DNA of 33,794 nucleotides, taken from Clostridia bacterium (GTDB lineage: Bacteria; Bacillota; Clostridia; TANB77; RGIG9151). Both the position numbers and the translations under genes were made by a program. The stretch covers positions 1-33,794 of the forward strand of contig JAEEXS010000003.1 in assembly GCA_016287855.1 (NCBI GenBank), read 5' to 3'. Shown one piece after another: positions 29,533 to 33,794 of the stretch; positions within the stretch are counted from its first letter, which is position 1; each line of letters begins with the position of its first letter. The notes beneath the pieces were generated by a model that had not been told where the DNA came from, searched no databases, and was given only the letters and a program-made list of their open reading frames with translations.

Positions 29533-31410
29533 TTACAATAATTTTTCGTATTCTGAAATACTTGCTCCTCTCATAAATGCCTCTATAATTTCTCTACCTA
29601 GTGGGTCTAGATCTGGGGTTAAATATTTCTTAAGTTCTTCTCTAAAGAAGTCTTCTAGCATTTCCGCACCTTTTTTATATGCTTCGTCTCCTACCTCTGG
29701 TTGTAGGTTAACTTCAACAAATTCTTGAGGTACAACAACGTCTGGAAGTTCTATATTTTTTAATACATATCCAAGCAATGCATTTTTAGCTGGTTTTAAC
29801 ATATTTTTTAAAATTGGTTTCTTTCCGTATAATACTAAAAATTCTCTAGATAACCATTCTGGCATGAAGCCAACTTCCCATGCACCTATGTGTTGGTTAG
29901 GAATTAATACATATTTAACTTGGTTACATTCTTTGAATTGTTTTAATAATATATTTGCTTGAGTTACCATTTTTCCAGTAGCAAATGGCCAATATGAGCC
30001 AACGCCTTCACTACTCATTCCCTTTGTATCTACTATACTTGGGTTACTATATCCACGAGGTGCAACTAGTCTCCAAATCCATGCAATAGCCGGTGGTAAC
30101 ATATGGAACAATCCTATAATTCCGTAACTTGGATTTTCTTTAGTGCAAGGTGGAGTTCTAACTCCAAAGCTTCGTATATCTACCGGTACAGTAGAATCTA
30201 CAACTCTTGGAAAATACTTTTTAGGCATAACAACTCTCGGATTAGAGCAAACTTTTCCTTCACCTTCAGGTATAGATTCCCATATTAAAGCACTTGTATG
30301 TGGTACTGCTTCATAGTTTAAATACAATATTGGTTCAGGTGGATGCGTACAAAGTCTTTCTAGTTCTGGGTTAGTTCCACAAAGTGGTACGTTATCTGTA
30401 CGTACAAACCATGCATCTTCTGCATCTCTTACAACTAACTTTCCATCGCCCTTTTGCATATCTGGATGAGCAATTGCCATATCGTCAGCAATTGGTCTTA
30501 TCTTACATATACTATGGAACCTCATTCTATATATTTCATTAGTTACAATGTTTTTACCAAATTCAATTCTTCCGCTTCCGTCTCCACCTACGTTCTCAGA
30601 CATCTCTGTCTTTCCGCTTCCGCTTGCACCTTCATGCATAATCGTTACGATGCTTTTCATTGGGGCTATTACTTTAACAACAGAAGCATGAAGTGTGGTC
30701 CAGCCTTCTTCTTCGCCTTTATTTAAGAGTACTCCATAAATACCTTTCTTAGCACTAGGACCTGGATACATATTATATGAATAAACTTCATGAATCTTAT
30801 CCATTCTATTATGGACTACTACTTGTTTTCCATCAAAATGAGTAAGTCTAAAAGTAGGTGCCAAATATACAATAGCCTTAGGGTCATAATTTTCAGGTAT
30901 TTCTTCAGCTGGAATAAACGACTGCATATCTGCTAAACACCAAGCAAAAAATGCGGCATTTAGTGGCCCTATATATAGAGATTGGTAGCCATATTTATTA
31001 TCTCCAGACATAAACGGCATAATAATTAAATCTTGGTTTGCTAGCCAATCAAAAGTGTCGTTTTTAAGGGTTGAGAAATCATACCCAAATTTATCTTTAA
31101 ACCTAGGTTTATCCGTAGGTTTATCATCCGCAATATATAAGCAATTAGGCTCTCTTTTTCTCATATATGGATCGGTATAATTAACAACGACTCCGTTTTT
31201 CATTTTAGTAGCCCATGCTTCTTTTACTAAACCTTTTCCAGGTATATCAAATTCAATATTATAGACATCTGGCTCTCCAGCCATAGAAAGCTCTATAAGC
31301 TCTTCTCTGCTATTCGGTATAACATATTTATGCCCCGAATTGAAAATCCTTTTTACATCTTCTGGCACTCCCAATTTTTGAAGTACCTTGTCAAGAACAA
31401 AGTCTCTCAT
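29533..31410 (-). CDS. DUF4914 family protein with a PEP-carboxykinase-like P-loop
   Basis: 625 residues from the ATG at 31410, which follows GGGAGAGGA; the frame continues upstream only through rsmA's end. A kinase-type P-loop reads IMHEGASGSGKTEMSE, in the same context as phosphoenolpyruvate carboxykinase. Other blocks are RIEFGKNIVTNEIYRMRFHS, CTHPPEPILYLNYEAVPHTS, APRGYSNPSIVDTKGMSSEG and VGSYWPFATGKMVTQANILL. I assign it to DUF4914, a PEPCK-fold family of unproven activity, rather than to true PEPCK, whose kinase-2 and lid motifs I do not find. It may phosphorylate a small acid. It is the last gene of the lipoprotein-rsmA transcript. Confidence 0.75.
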   Translation of the reverse strand: MRDFVLDKVLQKLGVPEDVKRIFNSGHKYVIPNSREELIELSMAGEPDVYNIEFDIPGKGLVKEAWATKMKNGVVVNYTDPYMRKREPNCLYIADDKPTDKPRFKDKFGYDFSTLKNDTFDWLANQDLIIMPFMSGDNKYGYQSLYIGPLNAAFFAWCLADMQSFIPAEEIPENYDPKAIVYLAPTFRLTHFDGKQVVVHNRMDKIHEVYSYNMYPGPSAKKGIYGVLLNKGEEEGWTTLHASVVKVIAPMKSIVTIMHEGASGSGKTEMSENVGGDGSGRIEFGKNIVTNEIYRMRFHSICKIRPIADDMAIAHPDMQKGDGKLVVRDAEDAWFVRTDNVPLCGTNPELERLCTHPPEPILYLNYEAVPHTSALIWESIPEGEGKVCSNPRVVMPKKYFPRVVDSTVPVDIRSFGVRTPPCTKENPSYGIIGLFHMLPPAIAWIWRLVAPRGYSNPSIVDTKGMSSEGVGSYWPFATGKMVTQANILLKQFKECNQVKYVLIPNQHIGAWEVGFMPEWLSREFLVLYGKKPILKNMLKPAKNALLGYVLKNIELPDVVVPQEFVEVNLQPEVGDEAYKKGAEMLEDFFREELKKYLTPDLDPLGREIIEAFMRGASISEYEKLL

Positions 31411-31429
31411 AATAAAATTCCTCTCCCTA

Positions 31430-32281
31430 CTAAATTTCCTCAAATTTATTTGAAATGTTTGCAAATTCTTCTAAAGAAATTCTTTCTGGTCTAATATCTA
31501 ACGGCATATTTAGTTCTTCTAATATCTTTGACAATTTTTCTTTATTTACACCATTTATATTCTTGCTTCCCAAAGAATTTAAAAGTGTTTTCCTTTTCAT
31601 AGAAAAAGATGCTTTTACAATTTCAAACATGAGTTTTTTATTAACTTTAACTTTTGGGATTTTTAAAACTTTTAGTAAAATAATTGCAGAATCAACATTA
31701 GGTGACGGTAAAAACTTATCTCTACCTACTGTTTCAATATATTTGGGCTCTGAATAATAATTTACTGCAACAGTTATTGCCCCATATTCTCGACCTGTAG
31801 GAGTAGCACAAAGTCTTTCTCCTACTTCCTTTTGAACCATAACTTCGATTAAATCTAAGTCTATTTCATCCTCCAAAAGTTTCATAATAATTGGTGTTGT
31901 TATATAATATGGTAAATTTGCAACAACCTTTACTCTTTCTAAGCCTGAAAATTTAGATATAATTTCATTTAAATTAACTTTCATTATATCTTCATTTAAT
32001 ACAACTAAATTTTTTAAATATGCATATTCATTCTCTAAAATATCTACCATGTTTTTATCTATTTCTATTGCTATAACTTGACCTGCTTTAGCACAAAGGC
32101 GTTTTGTAAGATTTCCCAAACCAGGTCCTATTTCAATAACTAAATCACCGATTTGTATATCGGCATTATCTATAATTTTATCAAGTACCATTTCATCGAT
32201 TAAGAAATTTTGTCCATATTTTTTTTGAGCTGTTATATTATATTTTTTCATTATCTGCTTATTTTCTTCATATAATGACAT
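31430..32281 (-). CDS. rsmA: 16S rRNA dimethyladenosine transferase
   Basis: 283 residues, KsgA/RsmA family. It begins KKYNITAQKKYGQNFLIDEM, followed by the SAM loop VIEIGPGLGNLTKRLCAKAG, AIEIDKNMVD, the catalytic NLPYYITTPI and FLPSPNVDSAIILL. It dimethylates A1518 and A1519 (E. coli numbering) in helix 45 of 16S rRNA, a late step in 30S assembly. The start follows AAGGGAATG. It is the middle gene of a three-gene transcript, with gaps of 24 and 19 nt. Confidence 0.96.
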   Translation of the reverse strand: MSLYEENKQIMKKYNITAQKKYGQNFLIDEMVLDKIIDNADIQIGDLVIEIGPGLGNLTKRLCAKAGQVIAIEIDKNMVDILENEYAYLKNLVVLNEDIMKVNLNEIISKFSGLERVKVVANLPYYITTPIIMKLLEDEIDLDLIEVMVQKEVGERLCATPTGREYGAITVAVNYYSEPKYIETVGRDKFLPSPNVDSAIILLKVLKIPKVKVNKKLMFEIVKASFSMKRKTLLNSLGSKNINGVNKEKLSKILEELNMPLDIRPERISLEEFANISNKFEEI

Positions 32282-32305
32282 TTTTATTTACATTCCCTTC
32301 TTAAA

Positions 32306-33127
32306 CTAGAATACTTGATTTAAATATATTGAAATATCCATAACTTTATCTGAATTTGCTCCTAAATCCATTGTTTCATCCATTCCACTAAATCCAACTG
32401 GAACAACATATAATTCACCTTTATATTCATAAGTAATACTAAATTTAGGTATAAATTCAATAGTTTCTGAAGTAATACATAAAGGGCCTTTATGCTTCTC
32501 TATTACTGGATCGCCTTCATACATCATACCATCTTCGCCTAAATAACAACTTTTTACTGTAATTTCTGCATCTTTATATTTAGGAACAACTATAAACTTT
32601 GTTTCATTACCTAGAGTTACTTTATCTATTTTATTGTATTCTTCATCAGTAAAATATTTATTTTTAAATTCTTTTTCGTTTTCAGGTATAATATATGCAA
32701 TTGCTAAATTAGCACCATCAACGAATTTAACTTTGTTATTTACATATTCTTCAACATAGTTTGTTAAATCGATTTCTTCTCCCAAAATATTTGTACCTTT
32801 TCCAGTTGTTTTATCTATTGAATACCAATCACTTGTGCTATTGTGGTCACCTAAATTATCATATAATTGAATATTTATTATATTAGGATTTTCTTCATCT
32901 GGCATAGATGCAACCATTCCCGGTCTATAATGTTCTTCACTATTTTCTTGATAATAATTAAGTGCTGCATCTTCTAATTCCTGGGCGGTATATTCTTGCC
33001 TTGTATTAGTATTTTGCGCTGGTTTTTCAGAATTAGTATTTTCATTATTACTCCCACTATTGCATCCCACTAAAATACTACAAGTAAATATAAGTGCTAT
33101 AAAAATATATTTCTTTAAATATCTCAT
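32306..33127 (-). CDS. lipoprotein of unknown function
   Basis: 273 residues from the ATG at 33127, after GGGAGGAG. The signal MRYLKKYIFIALIFTCSILV ends with lipobox LVGC, so the mature protein is membrane-tethered outside. An Asn/Ser/Gln-rich linker (SGSNNENTNSEKPAQNTN) precedes a domain with NYYQENSEEHYRPGMVASMP and SDWYSIDKTTGKGTNI, then a second beta-rich part to FSITYEYKGELYVVPVGFSG. The WYSIDKTTGKGT motif occurs in many Clostridia lipoproteins of unassigned family. It leads the transcript with rsmA; a TATAAT (minus strand, reading just upstream of the ribosome site) may be its -10, with no clear -35. Confidence 0.78.
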   Translation of the reverse strand: MRYLKKYIFIALIFTCSILVGCNSGSNNENTNSEKPAQNTNTRQEYTAQELEDAALNYYQENSEEHYRPGMVASMPDEENPNIINIQLYDNLGDHNSTSDWYSIDKTTGKGTNILGEEIDLTNYVEEYVNNKVKFVDGANLAIAYIIPENEKEFKNKYFTDEEYNKIDKVTLGNETKFIVVPKYKDAEITVKSCYLGEDGMMYEGDPVIEKHKGPLCITSETIEFIPKFSITYEYKGELYVVPVGFSGMDETMDLGANSDKVMDISIYLNQVF

Positions 33128-33164
33128 AATTCTCTCCTCCCGTATCATTATATAATAAATTTTA

Positions 33165-33194
33165 TTTAAAAAAAAGACACTTTTTTAAGTGCCT
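33165..33194 (-). terminator. terminator of the right-edge gene
   Basis: AGACACTT (33175-33182) pairs with AAGTGCCT (33187-33194), with one G-U pair in the minus transcript, followed by eight T. Confidence 0.82.
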
Positions 33195-33241
33195 CTTCAA
33201 TTGTATTAAGAATGAAAAAATCAGTATATCTAAAGAAATTT

Positions 33242-33787
33242 TTAATTAACACAATTAATATCTGATACTTTAAAATAAGTTATAACTATATCTTGAGAAT
33301 CTTTTTCTATTACATAATTTGTAAACTTTTCTTCAAAATGTGCTATTATTGTTGAGGAATCATTTTTAGCATCCTCTAAATTACTAATCCATTGATACGC
33401 TTCTCTATCAACCATCAAATGTATTTGAGACCTCATATATTGTTCAAGACTTTCACTATTTTCTATGCTAGTTGAATAAGTACAAACACCTCGTGCAGAA
33501 AATTTTAGTCTATTTCCATCTTTATCTCTAGCCAAGACTGGTTGCATCGTTCCCCACTTCATATCATAACTTTTAATGGTACCTTTGTTATTTGGCTCTA
33601 CTATCATCACATTATCATCAGGTGTTGATTTTTGAATTCCTTCTGCTGTAGTTATAATATCTGTAGTTGCTCGTTGCTGAGTTTCATCATCCATCTTATC
33701 TTTTTTCTTTGAAATCGAAATAAGTATTGTCAAAACAACTACTATTGCAATAATTATTATTAAACCATTCGTACTTTTTCTAATCAT
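33242..33787 (-). CDS. membrane-anchored protein, possibly related to the SPFH/virion-core family
   Basis: 181 residues as seen; only 7 nt precede the ATG in the window, so the ribosome site is not visible and a longer start cannot be excluded. The N-terminus MIRKSTNGLIIIIAIVVVLT is one membrane anchor, then a short charged linker and a domain of about 120 residues. That domain has SYDMKWGTMQPVLARDKDGN followed by LKFSARGVCTYSTSIENSE. This recalls the 'GT-PxPV-RD ... RA-G-YS--I-DP' core of YdjI-type SPFH proteins, but it is short and the match is by eye, so it is a suggestion. Otherwise it is unknown. It ends before its own terminator. Confidence 0.6.
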   Translation of the reverse strand: MIRKSTNGLIIIIAIVVVLTILISISKKKDKMDDETQQRATTDIITTAEGIQKSTPDDNVMIVEPNNKGTIKSYDMKWGTMQPVLARDKDGNRLKFSARGVCTYSTSIENSESLEQYMRSQIHLMVDREAYQWISNLEDAKNDSSTIIAHFEEKFTNYVIEKDSQDIVITYFKVSDINCVN

Positions 33788-33794
33788 ATTTAAT

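Noticed and set aside
29533-31410. Calling this gene a genuine PEP carboxykinase
   Set aside because: Only the P-loop is clearly shared; the length and the other conserved blocks fit DUF4914 better.

Overview
The window is an AT-rich, gene-dense stretch of chromosome, mostly about 22-37% GC in the lines I counted. It looks like a Gram-positive member of the Clostridia, perhaps an uncultured gut lineage. Strong AGGAGG-type ribosome sites, consensus sigma-A promoters, many hairpin-plus-T terminators, a sporulation protein (YtxC), a PPi-type phosphofructokinase and WhiA all fit this. Nearly every gene lies on the minus strand. The plus strand carries only ytxC, one DUF378 gene, a tRNA-Arg and one tiny peptide gene. 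The lineage is inference; the gene content is read directly.

Layout. 1-7250: surface-polysaccharide genes (a partial GT4 glycosyltransferase cut by the window edge, an undecaprenyl-phosphate sugar transferase, a nucleotidyltransferase fused to a catalytically degenerate phosphomannomutase domain, and a second GT4/GT5-like enzyme). Among them sits a small membrane-protein cassette with two near-identical terminators. 7683-8510: ytxC. 8553-9939: a HigBA toxin-antitoxin module whose antitoxin is fused to an ImmA/IrrE peptidase. 10107-12363: a lipoprotein, an unusually short WhiA and a DUF5711 protein. 12433-17773: the tRNA mo5U34 pair trhP and trmR, preceded in the transcript by two zinc-ribbon membrane proteins, a TPM protein and a DUF2185 protein; part of this set resembles B. 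subtilis YdjG-YdjH. 17933-18178: a compact locus that I interpret as a new type I toxin-antitoxin system. 18181-20814: an LprI-like lipoprotein, MscS, TspO and a helical protein. 20936-21635: DUF378, L31 and tRNA-Arg(CCT). 21684-23775: a compositionally distinct segment (an orphan protein, HicAB and a GC-rich cell-wall hydrolase). 23887-33787: housekeeping genes in operons: xerD; pyrG plus GIY-YIG; TSCPD, PPi-PFK, a membrane protein and a DnaQ-like exonuclease; a lipoprotein, rsmA and a DUF4914 PEPCK-like protein; and a membrane-anchored protein at the right edge.

The most interesting object is at 17933-18178. A 23-residue hydrophobic peptide gene on the plus strand and a short non-coding transcript on the minus strand converge on one 18-bp bidirectional terminator. 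A perfect TTGACA-N17-TATAAT promoter drives the minus transcript. A 15-nt direct repeat covers the peptide's start codon and recurs in the antisense gene, so the minus RNA can pair with the translation start. This is the architecture of the par/Fst type I system, but with a peptide I do not recognise. Two type II modules (HigBA, HicAB) also lie in the window, each with operator-like repeats at a recognisable promoter.
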